Assembly: GCA_020137815.1 (NCBI GenBank)
Contig: CM035351.1
Span: 3,989,078 to 4,053,077 of the forward strand
Direction: 5' to 3'
DNA: 64,000 nucleotides
Origin: Hormiphora californensis
Taxonomy: Eukaryota; Ctenophora; Tentaculata; Cydippida; Pleurobrachiidae
Positions 23,254 to 37,600 of this stretch are shown here, one piece after another (the stretch's first letter is position 1; every line of letters starts with the position of its first letter). The notes below the pieces were generated by a model that saw only the letters and a list, made by a program, of their open reading frames with translations, ran no database searches and had not been told where the DNA came from. A program made the translations under genes and the position numbers.

Positions 23254-23460
23254 ACGAGAGATGAGCTATCAGAGACGGCATAGAGACTCTGAGCTGCTAG
23301 AAAGACGCAGACTGCTAGAGATAGATGAAGAGAGAGAGAGGAGAGAGAGAGAGTAGAGATAGAGAGGACTGAGACGAGAGCTGAGATAGAGCAAATGAGA
23401 CGAGAGAGAGAAGAGAGAGAGAGAGAAGAGACCTTAGAATGAGACTTTGACTGTTTAGAG
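23204..23460. repeat. GA-rich low-complexity sequence after the GPCR
   Basis: Imperfect GA and AGAGAC-type runs directly follow the GPCR stop codon. No gene. Confidence 0.8.
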
Positions 23461-23789
23461 ATAGAGATGCAGAACTAGAAAAGAGAACAGAAGAACTGCT
23501 CACAGTTTAAATTTTTAGATAAAAATTTCTATGTTTTATGGATTTGAGCTGAGTTAGAAAGAGAAATAGTCAAACTGACTACCTAAGGTTTAGTGAATAT
23601 TTTATGATCAAAATCGATATGTTTGATTTAGAATTTATTACATAATCGCCTAAAACTCTTGGGGAATTTTTGCATGATTAATCGATATGCACGATTTAAA
23701 TGTCATAATACCAGGTTTGACTGTATGTTTTTGTTGTAAAAGTTTAAAGCCTGGGTTTGCGAATTTATTTAATGTTGGGGCTGTAGGTC

Positions 23790-24830
23790 TATCAGAAAAA
23801 AACTTAATAGGCCAGTCATTTTTTGTCATTTTGGGGCCGTTTGGTGAACTGAGACATAACAAAGGTTTTCCACTTGTATTGTACTCCTATGGGGTCCTAG
23901 AAACACCAAAAAAATCCGTCCACTCCAACCGAGGTGAAGAAAGTGCCCAAAATGGCCACGCCCTTTTTGCCTGTATTTTCAGCCTTGACCAAAAATAGCA
24001 ACTTTGCTTTGGATTGGAGTAGAAACGTAAATGAGGGCACTAAAATGTGTAGAATGAGCAGCAGAATCGATTGGTACCAAGCAGAAGTCGCTATCTCATC
24101 AGGTTCGAGAGATAATTGGATAATTAGGTATGCGCATAACCGTTTTTGAGCCATATGGCTATAGCCGCTCAGGAGCGGTTTCAGAAATTTTGCTTCACAG
24201 GAGCTTGTTCAGCATATAAAAATTAGTGGGGGTAACAAATATGAAGTTTTTATCGCACAAGGTCAATGAGTTATTCAACGTTAAAGATCGAAAAATGGGG
24301 GTAAAAAGTCGAAATTTGGTCATTTTCCTTCATTTTACCCTCATTTTTCGATCTTTAAAGTTGAATAACTCATTGACCTTATGCGATAAAAACTTCATAT
24401 TTGTTACCCCCACTAATTTTTATATGCTGAACAAGCTCCTGTGAAGCAAAATTTCTGTAACCGCTCCTGAGCGGCTATAGCCATATGGCTCAAAAACGGT
24501 TATGCGCATACCTAATTATCCAATTATCTCTCGAACCTGATGAGATAGCGACTTCTGCTTGGTACCAATCGATTCTGCTGCTCATTCTACACATTTTAGT
24601 GCCCTCATTTACGTTTCTACTCCAATCCAAAGCAAAGTTGCTATTTTTGGTCAAGGCTGAAAAAAGAGGCAAAAAGGGCGTGGCCATTTTGGGCACTTTC
24701 TTCACCTCGGTTGGAGTGGACGATTTTTCTGGTGTTTCTGGGACCCCATAGGAGTACAATGCAAGTGGAAAACCTTTGTTATGTCTCAGTTCACCAATTA
24801 AGCAAAAAGTGACTGGCCTATAAGTTTTGA
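23790..24830. mobile_element. Second foldback element
   Basis: Arms of about 500 bp (23790-24305 and 24330-24830) are inverted copies around AAAGTCGAAATTTGGTCA. Arms differ by small indels near the outer ends, so it is older than the element at 19.2 kb. Mirror ORFs are palindrome artefacts. The exact ends and target duplication could not be fixed. Confidence 0.75.
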
Positions 24831-25129
24831 TCGTTTTTAGCGAAACAAAATTGGAAAATTATACAATTACAACTATAATTGCTACAATATTTTTCGTTTA
24901 AAATACAAAAAACTGAGTCCCTCTGTTTGTCTCTCTGATTCAGAAAATCCCATCCACCAAAAGTTCTATTGACAATAAAATTTAATGAACCTCATGGGCC
25001 AAGATGTGTGTGTGGGTTTGGTGTCTGCCATTCCCCCCCTCTCACGATTTCCATCACATTTCTATTCCAAGTTCGAGTAAGTTACATGATAGATGGCACA
25101 GCACCGTACCTACACACGTGGGTTGCACT

Positions 25130-26859
25130 CTAATGGTTGAACCACATGCCATGGATGTTGAAGGGGACGTGGACATCACCAGAGTAAACAGCCTCAACTT
25201 CCAATGTAGCTGCATCCCATACGTAGAACAATGACTCTCCTGAAAGGAAAGGTGGGATTAGGAATATATTCAAGAGAGTAACCAATTTAGGGTCGAGGGA
25301 TATTGTGAAGCGATCTGTGATGACGATTTGAGGTCGGTCGTCGGTGGATTGAGTTAAATAAAATAGATATATCTATTATAGTTACCTGTGATTGAGTCGT
25401 ATACAGGTGCCACGATCATCCCCTCATCCTCTTCCAGACTCCCAGGGGCAGGCACAAAGATGGGTTCACTGGCATGTTTCCCGGCCTCGCTCCACTGCAC
25501 AACCTCCTCCGTACACACATCGTACTTTATCAGACCCATCTGCATCGTACCAAGGTGCCACCCCTGGAGGTAGCAGAAACAGTATGGCTTGCCCATGTAG
25601 TCGGGGTTTATGTAGGGGAACTCAACTAGCAGGTCCAGGGGCTCCCACAATCGGGGCATGTCCGTGACAGTAGCCACTCCCGTCTCCAAGTTCATTACAA
25701 ACCGTCTCAGGGTTGTGTTCCACGCCAGTTCGTCGTACCCCTGTGTCCCATTCTCCAGAATCTCCACACTCAGGACATCAAACATACAGTGGGCTGAGAC
25801 ACTGGGATCATGGGGATCAGCAGCAGTGGGGTAGTCCATTACCACCTCCAGCTGTCCAGCCTCGTTAACCCTCTCAAAAGTGTTCATGATATGGACAGCT
25901 TTCTGGGGTTCCAGATCAAAATGGGTCACGTGACCAGTGGTGAGGGAGATAAGGTCAATGTAGAGGGGTTTATCGCCCCTAAAACTAGCCCCATTGCATA
26001 AGTGGTTCATATCTGTCATGAAGGATGTAATACTCCTGAATCCGAGAGCCACGTTCCACCTGGGAACGACTATGAAGTTCTCGGTCACCCCAAAGGCGTG
26101 AAGTAGCCTCATATCCGTGAGATCCCCATCCAGGTTTGCAATGTGCTCCGTGACCACCTGACCCTGGGTGTCCGTGGTGTACTTGTAGAATTGGAATTGC
26201 GGTGGATTCCACATGGCCGCACTCATTGTGAAAATGTAGTTGATACTGTAACCATGGGTTGGGTGCCGGGAAAAGTGAGAAGCGCTGAACAATGCCTTTT
26301 CAAGATATCCTATCTTCTTGAGGCCTGGACTGGGAAACACACCATGGTATTGACCTGTCCTGGGGTCGACACTGTTCATCACGGGGGACTCAGTCGTCAG
26401 GGTTGCAGTTCCTGTCCCCAGATCCCATACTGCAATGTTAGTGTTATCTGCATAGTCCTCACTCCTCATCATCAGTTTCATCAGTTCAGCGGTCGTGAAA
26501 TCAGGGTCCAGACTTCCAATCATGGGATAGGGAGCAAGTCGGCCCTGTTCGTATGTCAGGTTTAGAAGGTTGGAAGGTAGCATGGAGCTCCTATAGACCA
26601 CTGTTCCATTTTTAACATCCCAAGCATGGACCTTGGTTAGGCCATCACACATGTTATCCACCTTCCTGCCCCCATACTCCATCATCCCAGGACCCACTCT
26701 CATCAAAGATCCAGACATCCAGTTAGGGATTGATCCGTTCTTCAGAGACAGAGTTACTGTTTCTGCTTCAGGACTGAAAGTCAGCATGCCCGTGATATAG
26801 GGCCAGCTACCGGCAAACACCAGGGCCGGTGAGAGGAGGAGAATGAAGAATGGGATCAT
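25130..26859 (-). CDS. Carotenoid cleavage oxygenase (BCO/RPE65 family), secreted form
   Basis: Exon 1 (25386-26859) and exon 2 (25130-25239) join in phase to about 527 residues, typical for the family. These beta-propeller enzymes hold Fe(II) with four His. Candidate ligands are seen in order: SRHPTHGYS, LLHAFGVTENF, AVHIMNTFE and, in exon 2, NIHGMWF near the C-terminus. Splicing is required to supply the fourth His, which supports the second exon. The chosen start gives a strong signal peptide (MIPFFILLLSPALVFAG). The open frame extends 16 codons further upstream, but an acceptor-like CACTATTTCAG ends one base before the chosen ATG. A signal peptide is unusual, as animal members are mainly cytosolic, mitochondrial or membrane-attached. 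Substrate (carotenoid or retinoid-like) unknown. Confidence 0.9.
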
Positions 26860-27780
26860 TCTGAAATAGTGATTGAGAAATGAGAAAATTTGTATTAGTT
26901 GAATCAACTATGCAAGAACACTTAACAGAAGCCGACAAGTGCTAAGAAGGATTTTAGGCTAATGCTATGACATTGGCCCTTATATCTGAGCTGCACCATA
27001 CCATGTCTCAGTCCCACACACAAAAATTTAACAGCCAAATATACGCAGATAAAATAAATTCGTTTATGTTGTCCCATCATGTGAGTGCATGCAGTTCACT
27101 TCGTGACAAGAAGTTCCTGGGAACCGTGAGGACTGTGGCCTATCAGCTGTGAAGACTCCTTGCACTTGCTCAGCGTCACACAAGTTGGTGTGAGTGGGAT
27201 GCTGATAAAGTGGCCCAGAACTGAAATGCGTTACTTTATAACGCATTAACGCACACCTTTAACAATATGGTCATGAAACAATGAGACACGGTGCATCGCA
27301 CAATTGTTAGGGGTGTAGCTGGGTGGATACCTCCGGTGAAGAGTTCGTTTTAGGGAGGATGAAACAAGAGTTTTAGGTTCTCAGGAACCAATAAAATGGC
27401 AATTTGGGCCAAGCTATCTATAACTTCTATCTCTAGTCGAGTTAGTTGAATTGTGTTAACTCAGCTCTAGACATTCTAAATTTAGAGGTAGAAGTTATAG
27501 CTTATAACTAGTTATAGATCTACCCCAGACTGAGGTCACGTACCCAGGGATAGTGATAGACTGGGGAATAGTTACCAACCGTACCGGTGTCTGACAACTC
27601 ACAACTTTATTGACCTTTGACCTGATTAGTCAGCTCCAATCACGATTCAAATTGAATTTCAATCCTGGCCAGCTGGATTAAACTCAATTCACAAGTTCTG
27701 AATATATGCTTTAATATTATTCAATATATGGTGCTAAAACACAGACAAAGACAGGGAAGCATAGAGAAAGAGATATATTA
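26860..27780. other. Spacer upstream of carotenoid oxygenase
   Basis: Likely promoter side of the oxygenase. It holds an imperfect inverted repeat (CTATAACTTCTATCTCTA ... TAGAGGTAGAAGTTATAG, about 27417-27500). No other gene seen. Confidence 0.45.
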
Positions 27781-27788
27781 GCAGACAT

Positions 27789-28290
27789 ACTGACTGACTG
27801 ACTGACTGACTGACTGACTGACTGACTGACTGACTGACTGACTGACTGACTGAATGACTGACTGACTGACTGACTGACTGACTGACTGACTGACTGACTG
27901 ACTGACTGACTGACTGACTGACTGACTGACTGACTGACTGACTGACTGACTGACTGGCTGACTGACTGACTGACTGACTGACTGACTGACTGACTGACTG
28001 ACTGACTGACTGACTGACTGACTGACTGACTGACTGACTGACTGACTGACTGACTGACTGACTGACTGACTGACTGACTGACTGACTGACTGACTGACTG
28101 ACTGACTGACTGACTGACTGACTGACTGACTGACTGACTGACTGACTGACTGACTGACTGACTGACTGACTGACTGACTGACTAATTGACTGACTGACTG
28201 ACTGACTGACTGACTGACTGACTGACTGACTGACTGACTGACTGACTGACTGACTGACTGACTGACTGACTGACTGACTGACTGACTGAC
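27789..28290. repeat. (ACTG)n tetranucleotide microsatellite, about 125 units
   Basis: A 500-bp near-pure array with about four single-base variants. Long Ser/Gln/Val ORFs on minus are read-through of the repeat. Confidence 0.98.
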
Positions 28291-28610
28291 GACAATTTCG
28301 GCCATCACTGAGAGAACATTTTGTCAAAGTCTCCCTTTTTCAGTAATGAAGAGAAAGCTTTCGAAAGTTTTTTTGCATGGAGTTAAGGGAGACCCTGACA
28401 GTTTTTAAGATACACCAAAACACTTTTCTTAAAATGTTAGGAACTATAGAATCTGTACACATGTTTCACTTATTTACAATTTCAACAGTTTTTGAAAACA
28501 CACACATGCATCCTTGTTGACACAACATCTCTCTACTACAGATAGTACTGTCTCTCTAATTTCTCTATTATTGTCCATTGTTAGGTGTTCGCGGAGGGAG
28601 GGCGATGGTT

Positions 28611-31600
28611 CTAGATCGTGCAGTTAGAACGATTCTCTTTCTGAACAGTCTCCTGTATGATGTTGGATATCGTTTCACCCAGTATCTCACGTAGTATGGG
28701 TGCTAGTTGAACCTCTGACCCTCCGCCACCTGACACGCTAACAGCTACCGGGTCACTTGGCAGTTCATCTGCAGGTTCCTCTTCTGTGTCCTGGGGAGGA
28801 ATATTGGATAGTTAATCAGCCTCATAGTTATCTGGTTCATTATAAATCCCATATAGGACTCCCTTACACAATGATAATCTATTTTAGTAATATTTAGGTC
28901 TCAGTATACCTGGGGAACTTCAGGAGGGGTAGGAGATGCAGCAGTGGTTGTGAGGATCTGATTAAAATAGGGAATCTGCTCGTTACTCAGGTTCTTTATC
29001 GCACAGTGGACGTCTTCATCCTCCAGCAGGGACTTTAGTATGAAACTCAACACATTCTTGACAGTGTCAACCTCTGCACTGGTTGCATCCGTACTTGACT
29101 CTGAGCCTGTTCCTGAGAGGAAAATTGCATTTGGTGGGGGGGAGAAAGATAAAAAAGAGGGGTGAGGGTGTCACAGAGGGAGATGGAGAGAGAAAAAGGG
29201 GTCTTGGGTTGTACGCTTTCACTTCTGTAGAGGTCTAGAAATATTATAGGCCTCTTCCTAACAAGTTACAAGTGATAAAGAATAATAAACCATCTCCATG
29301 CCCTCCCCTTTTTCTAAGAAATGCCCTTACTATAATTCAATACTGCAATTTAAGATAAAACTTTCATGAAATACGGGGATGGGGGAAGCTGAAGTCACCG
29401 TCGACATCTTCGACTTCACCGTCCAAACTTTATTAAATTATTGAACAGCTGTTTCATATTATCTTCAGCGACGAAACAGTGAACATTGTTTTTGATAAAC
29501 AAATGGTCACACACGGAGTTTCGCCTCTGACGTCACACAGACACGTGAACTTCTATGAATCTATCATGGGTGCGGTGAGAGAGAGAGGGTCGAACAAGAC
29601 AAGCTTATTCCACGTACCTTCAGTGGGTGCTGCTGTGATTGCCGAGAGTGGGATATCAAAACCATTGAGATTATCAGGGAATTGCCGAATATCTGCCACT
29701 TCGCCCGTGATACGGAGATGTAGGTAGAACGGTTTGGGGGCAGTGGGAGGGCAGGTGGTCGATTCCTTATTCTCGAGAGATTCCTTGTGGTGCTTTCCTC
29801 GTTTTGTGCAACTGAAATCCCTGGGGCTTGATAGTAAGGGTTACCAATAACACAACTCTACTCTCATTAACCAACAAAATACCTAATTAATTAATTAGGT
29901 CATTGGTTGGATCTAAACTTAGCTAGTGATACACTAAATTTAATGGTCAGGATTACCTAAAATACTGGACTCTCCTCCCTATTTACTTATCCAGAATCTA
30001 ATAAACTACTAATCATACCTCTTGGTAGGTCTGTCCAGGGGAGAGGGAGCTAGAGCTCTGATTGGCGGTAGTGTGTGGTACTTGTTTAGATTCTCACTGG
30101 CCACCCAATTATCCATACTCTTGTCAATCTTCTCCGGAGTTCGAGGTTTCGGTTCTGTGATTGTAAAGGTGATCTGCTCCTGCTCCTGATCGTGTGCAAA
30201 CTTAGCTGCTGCGGCCATGAAGGATGCTTCTTTTGCGTCATCTGGAAAGGACGGAATTAAACTTCGAGAAAACATTTGTTTGTCTCTTGAAGAAGGAAAA
30301 GGAGTTCATACATTGCAAGTTCATATTAGGCTGTCCAGTATTGATTGTCGTTGGGCTTTTATGAGACAATGGTTTGAGATAAAGCAAAATGGACTTCACC
30401 ACCGTTTTTCTCACGCGATTTTGGATCGGAATATCATGCTTGGTATCGGTATGTGGCCGTTCTCGGTTCCCAGCAGGCTATTTTCTCTACCCCACTCCTG
30501 TTGCCGCTGCATTTGGAAAATCGCGATTTTCGAGTTTTAGTACTAAAGCTGCTGTACTTCTTAAAAATGGTACCGGAGTGATGTTTTTTTGCATCAAGCT
30601 TGTTCATTGGACAATTACCTATCGTTCAAGATGTAATAAAACATCCTATCTTTATTTTGTCACTGAGCAACGGGCCTCCAAAAAGTTTTGGTAAAAATTA
30701 GAAACTTTCACTTCCGGGTCTCATCAGGATTGGCTTATAATAAAAAACTTTGCAGTAAAAGATAGTTCTAAGTAAGTTCTAAGACGTAGTGAAGCCAATT
30801 ATGTGATTGGTTGACTTTTAAAGTGACCAATTGACGTTTTTGAACATGTCCCCAAAACGGGCCAAACTTTTTCGCTTTTTCGTGTTACATTTACTGTTTT
30901 AGAGGTTATTAGTGAACGCGTAAAGACCCAAATCGCCTACATACCTCATCCTTAGACGATTTTCAATCGATTGAGCACTACGGGAGCTAAAGAAAATGTA
31001 CCAGTTTTCTTCCAGCAGCGTTTAAAAAACATTGGTAACCCCATGCAGCGGCAACAAGAGTGGCGTAGAGAAAATAGCCTGCTGGGAACCGAGAACGGCC
31101 ACATACCGATACCAAGCATGATATTCCGATCTAAAATCGCGTGAGAAAAACGGTGGTCAAGTCCATTTTGCTCTATCTCAAACCATTTTTCCATAAAAGC
31201 CCAACGACAATCAATACTGGACAGCCTAATATGTTATCTGCTAGTACCTGTAACCTCGCAGATTACATCCAAATCGAAGATGGCTGGATATGAGAAGGGT
31301 TTCAGGGCAACTTCCACCATTGCTGAAGCACCGGGTGCCAGGGTTCCACTAAGAGGGGTCACTGATACCACATCGTTACAAAGTGGGGTAGTGGCCGTGT
31401 TCCATCTAGATGGGAGGGGAGTGTGGGTTAACCGGGGCTGGTGAGTGGTGAAGGCACAAACTTTTAAAAATTTTCTGAGTTTAAAGTTAATTTTTGGCGA
31501 GTTTATTATGCCGAGAGAAAAGGTGCTGTTCAGTATTTTACCTGAAGGTAATACTTTGAGAGTTGGTATTTGTCACAAAGATGATCTTCTTAGTGAGAGA

Positions 31601-34600
31601 GAAACTGGGTACTGTGCCAAACCCAACTGTGTCCAGGGATAGTATTGCTAGTTGATCCTTCAAAAGAACAGCCTGTTTATCCGGAATTTCCGTTTCCTTT
31701 TCCCTCTCCTCTCCAGGTAGTATTCCTTGTCCAAAGATGGTTATTTTCCGGGTCTCTCCGCCCAGAATTATGATTGGGACCTGCAAAAAAAACTTTAGAA
31801 GTTCGCTAATAATATTATTATAGAGTAAAATATTAATTTTCTTAAATTTCTATAGTAGAAGGGTTGTTAATAGTCAGTGGTTATATTGTCGTGCAGCTAG
31901 GAATGCTAGGGCGGAGTCGCATTGCGTGACGTGAAAGAGATGCAAGGGTTTAGTAGTCGAATTTTACCAAGCTGAATAAAATTCGTGTGGGGTTTTATAA
32001 AAAAATAGCTCAATAATTTATAATGCCGTCACCTACCTCCACGGCATATGTCTTCTGCTCCAAGGGTGAAAACACAAATGGAATCTGGGCGATGGAGTGA
32101 GGTGCCACTCTGCCTGATGTCTGTAGGCATTGGAGAACATCACACCCATAGTTCTCTTCCCTCAACTTTTCAAGAGACTCGGGGAGGACTTCGTAGCTCA
32201 GCTGACAGTCACCTCCGTTATACAACTCGTAGTACTGTAAAAGTAGAGGTGGGGGTTATAGAGTGCTAGTTGATAGCAGATGATTTTACACTGTAAAATT
32301 TACAGTCAAACCTCTATTTGTTCAACCGGTAAATCGAGGTCCCGGTATATCGATGTTTAACTATACCACAAATTCTACCTTTCAAACCACCCTCTAATAT
32401 CCCTGTTATACCTGTATGGGGGCCTTGTCGGCGCCAATAACAACTGGACACAGGGTGTGAGAATCGTGTGCAATCTGAGGGTAGGCCACCCCAGACCTAA
32501 CTGTCACACCCCTTAGTTGAAGCATTATCTCGCGACCTCTTGACAGCTTCAGTAGAACTGGTAACTCGTCACATCCCTCACCATCGTGTCTAGAAATAGA
32601 AAATAGAGAGTTCAAGATTTTTTCCCTGCCCGGGTGAATGCCTTCGGCATTCACCCGGATGCCTTTTTACTTTGTAAAAAGGCATAGCAGGGTTAGAATT
32701 CGAAAACGACATTTTGGTATACTAACTAATCGGTAGAGGGACCATTTTGGTCACACTTTCGTTGCGATGGGCAACGGTGTAGAAACTAGAGCCGCGCACA
32801 CAGTTACGAGCTGCTCCTTCATAAACCACTTCATTGGCACGTTTTCAGCAAATGTGTGGCGTGCAATGTGGTGGCGTGGCGCGCAATTTAGTGCTACTAA
32901 AACACAAGAATTTGCTCTATACTGTTTGTGTGATATATAAATGATTGGGATTTTGTGTCCCGCTTGCTGCTACAGCGGATCTAGTCGTGAATTCCTTTCT
33001 TCATAGATTCACATGGCAGGGAAATCCAGCATTATGTTAGAACATAATGCAATTAATCTTGTTTAATGTCATGTGTCCTCCATGTGTACCTCTGGCCTGG
33101 AGAAAACCCCCTCAATCTCTCATTGGAGATCACCTATTAATGCAATGGTCATGCCAGACTCATCACCAACACACCCGCTTTTTTACAATCAAACAAGTAT
33201 AAGTAATAGTCAAGTTATTTCACACCTGTATGTAAAGTCGAGGGATAGCGTCTCTCCGGGTTGAATAGTTCCCTGTCTTGGTTCAATGTTGAACTTCTCC
33301 TGCATCATCTCCCCATTCCCAGACTCGTCCTGTGCCCATGTCGCCATGTCCAGACACAAATCAGGTGGGAACAAGAACCTAGAAATCATTTGTTGTATTA
33401 GTTTCACAGTACTTCTGGTTGGAGGAACACGTTGTGAACTTTGAAATTGCCTTGTTCGAATTTCGACCCTCTATCACCGAGAGGAGGGTTACAACATTAA
33501 ATCTTTGAAACTCACCTGAATTTGGCGGGCACTTTCCCGCTATTTTGCATGACCACAACAACACGTGTAGCTTCTTGTCCAACTGTACTGGACCCAAAAT
33601 CAAGCGCAGCAAGAGCTGTGGTGTTATAGGGTTTCCTTTTCTCGTTGCTCTTCGTCTCAATTGTTTTCCGGAGTTCGGAGGGGGCGGGGGGTTCCAGCAG
33701 GTGACGGTTTAGTAGATCAAGAGAGAAGAGATCCCAAACCCGCTTTTTGCTGCTGCTGCATTTGTCACCTGTCGCTTTACAGTAAGAGTTTCACTTTCAA
33801 GACAGATTGGTTTATGAAGGAGTAATTTCCTTTTAACAAGACCTTTTAACAAAAACTAGAAATATGGATATGATTCTATTGGTTACACTTACCGATTGAC
33901 CGGACGTCAATAAATGACAGATTAGGGAAGACTCCCTCTCCCTTGAGGGTGATCAGATCATGACACTGATTGTTGATGGTACACGTTATCACCACATGGT
34001 AAGAGGACTGGGAGAGAGGCTGACACGCGACATGCAGTTCGTCCTTTCCAAAGGCTGTCAAACTACCACTCGTCTTGCTTAGTGTTACTTCTAAACGAAG
34101 AGGGAGGGGGTGCAGCTGATTCTAGAATTGTAGTTCTTGTCTTACGGTAACCTACTGTCATGTTTAGACCCTATCTCAATAAACTAGGAGGCGAAGATAG
34201 TAGACCTGTCTTTCTAATCGAATCCTAAACTTACTGCAGTGTTCAGGGTTAGTATTCTTCACTGCTAGACTGTAGATAGCGGTACAGGAGTAAGGGTTGT
34301 GGAGGGAGATTGTCTCACTGGCTGTCTCACCCACTACAGTTATACCAAAATCAACATCCTTCGGCAAACACTGAACGAGGGAAATTTATTAATGATAATT
34401 TCTAAAGCACTACTATTCTCAATTCAGAATAAATTCAGAGCAGTACCTAGGTATAAAACTGATGTACTACTATGTAGTGACAAGACGTTGAAGAAGATGT
34501 AACTAATATACCTCTAGTGATGCCGTGGTCCCCTGTCCTAGGACTGACATGTTGATCTTCTTCCTCGCCCCCTTCTCATGAGTCACACTAAGAGAGGCAC

Positions 34601-37600
34601 TACATCGTACCACTGACTCCCCTTGGGGTGCAAAACTCCAGGTTTGGTACTGGAAACATACCATTGTTAGTTGAAAGTGAGAGTGGACCGAATCAGAATT
34701 GGACAATATTGTTGTAGGTAGTAGAGAATAGCTGAATTCTGAATGCTTTGAAATTGTGCCTACCTAAAATAACTAATTAATAATTATCTAATTAGTACCT
34801 GAGTATCGTTAGGTAGGATGACCCCGGAGGAGGGGCTCACAGAGATATTGTAGGATGAGCCAGGTACTCGCCACTCAAAGTTGAGAGGTAGCCGGGAAGT
34901 GTTCCTCACCCCGTACCTCTGATCAGTCACACTACCCACCGAACACTGTTTGAACGTCAGGAGGTTCTGAAACAGATGTCATTATTAGAATATATCGATT
35001 TTCCTCAGAAAATAATGTGATTCCCTACTCCCTCAGCTGCTCTCTCCTAGTTAAAGTAACAATCTCACCTGCTCTCTCCTAGTTATAGTAACAATCTCAC
35101 CTACTCCTAATTAAAGTAACAATCTCACCTCATTTTCCAGCCACGCGGTAGGGAGTTCCACAGCCGCCACACAGGGGAAGACAAGGGAGTGTTTGGTATT
35201 TAGGGTACACTTTAAGTTAAACTGGTAGGTTCTGCTCTGACTGGCCAGGAACCGAACCATTACCACACAGACGTCTTTGTGGATAACACCCGTCATTGGT
35301 TTTACACTTTGGGAAGAGAGGGGAGAAGAGTTAGTACTGCATGCCCGCGGCGCCAGACAGATTGTGCAGGGAGGGGGATGGTTGATTACACTTAGGAGCC
35401 AGAGTTTGGCTGATTATATGATATCTAGAAGAGGGTGTTCACTTATTCTGTAGTTCGATAGATCTTATCCCTACCTGAATATTCCCATGGGGTCATCCTC
35501 AAAACTAAACATCATAGGTGTATCTCCATTGTTCCTCAACAACAGTGTCCTAAACACGGGCTGATCCATAACAGCGGGCGGGAAGAGAAGTGCTGCTGAA
35601 TCGGTCTGGTATCGAGGCAGATACGGCTCATTTCCCGTCTCAAATGTCTCGCCAGTACAATAGAGGGGGAGACACCAACTAGGGCTAACTGTGTTCTCAT
35701 TTACAAGCTGGGTATCCCGCATGCTCTTGTAAAATGTGGTACACTCCAGTTCACCTCCGTAGAACTGGTTGGGAACCCGAGGATTGAAGTTGACTCGGAA
35801 TGAGGCGCTCTTGTGAGGCTGGATATCCATTTCTACTGGTAGGACAGTGAACACACTGTCAGGATTATCAGACCATACAGCTGTTATACGTCCCTGTAGT
35901 AGGGGGGATGTGTCAGTAGACAGTAGTGATAGTGGGAGTGGGGGAATTTGTCAGTAAAGAGTGGGGGTACATTTATAGAGGAGTTGGACTGTCAAGATGG
36001 AAGTATCTAACATCAACTACTTATTAGTAACTTGGTATCTACACAATACCTTGGTATGGTTGGTAATGGTCACTGTCTTGTGGTGCACTCTTTGGAAGGC
36101 CCGGCACTTCCCAAACTCAATAGTATCCACATCCAAACTAACGTGTACCGTGTTACTCTCCGTGACCATCTAGGAGAGAAAAGTTTAAAATAGGATCGAG
36201 AATAAATATATTTCAGAACTTTTATTGAAACGCGGTAAAAGATGACACACCTGAGGTTTTGGGAATAGTTGTTATGCTCTAACCCTCCTATACGGGGGTG
36301 GCGAAACAGGGTCGAGCAAGGAAAGGGAATAGTACCTGTGGATCGGTGAAGAATTGCAGTGAGGGAGGTAGATCCTGAATTGCAACACCCTCCCCACCAT
36401 CCACCGCCGCCACTTCCTGCATCTCAGGTGGGTACATGGACAAACCAGATCGGATCTTCTCCGTAAAGTTTTCAAGGGCCTTCACCCCCACCTTACCAGG
36501 CCGGGCAACATCAGTACAGCCAGACCCCAGGAGATCGAGAAAGAGCGGTTCTTGTCTGTGGAGTAGGATGGGCACTCGCTTGTAGTATGGAATGGGAGCT
36601 ATGGGAGCAAACTGGAACATCAGCGTTTTCTCATCGCCCGGTCCGAGAGAACCACAGCTGTTGTCAACCTTGAAGACACTCTCACTCGAGTCAAGGACAA
36701 CTTGGAAGTGCGTCGGTACATTTGATTTGTTCTTCACCGTTATGAACTGCTTCTTGTGCTGGCCAATGTCAGTGTACGCGAATGAGAGGGAGGTACTACT
36801 CAGCTCGATCTCTGGAGCCCTGCTCCGTCCCACGCACTTCACGACACACTGTGAGGGGATGCCAGCTGGGGTGATATAGAAGTAGTCCGTATAGTCCATG
36901 TTCTCAAGCGTTGGTAGGAAATCAACCTGAAACAGTATAACTCATTAGTCATTACGGACCACATCATGCACATATCGTGACACAAACACTCAAAAACACA
37001 AAGCGCAGGTTGATCGGACCGTTGCTAAGACAACGCGCATGTTCCGATGCTGACACTCTATATCTGACGACTGTGCGCGCTACACTCCCGCTCGAATTGT
37101 AATGTGTGCCACTGCAACATCAGCGGCCCGCTCGCATGAGGAGGAGCCTTGACGTGGCGCAGCGGCTTACGGCTCCCAGTCTTGACTGTGAGTCGTCCGC
37201 TTCTCCTGGTCTGGACTGGGAGCTCAACGAATCCTTTTTAACCAAAGGGACTGCTTCTGATCTGGGATTTTCCAAGCTCCAAAACTCTGTCACGGCCTCG
37301 GGCCGGACAATTTCAGTGGAGGATGCAAGGAGTGTCAACCGACACCCTCAGACCAGGAGCGGTGGGGCTGGCGAGAGGTTCTCGGCCCTATTTAACCTCA
37401 AAACAACAACAACAACATCAGCGGCAGTTGTATTGTCCCAACTCCAGGCGCCCCTGACATGCGTCACGAAACACAAAAGATGATGACAGAACTCCGACTA
37501 TCATAAACCTTCATCTCCCGAAAAAACCCCCGCACCGTACTGCCGTTTTAGTGTAGAACGGCGTAAGTCCATTTTTATGAAAATTGAGATATTGGTATCT

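Noticed and set aside
23897-24759. Paired ORFs of 71-89 residues near 24 kb
   Set aside because: Also mirror products of an inverted repeat.
27734-28327. Long Ser/Gln/Val open frames on minus
   Set aside because: They are translations of the (ACTG)n microsatellite, open in more than one frame.
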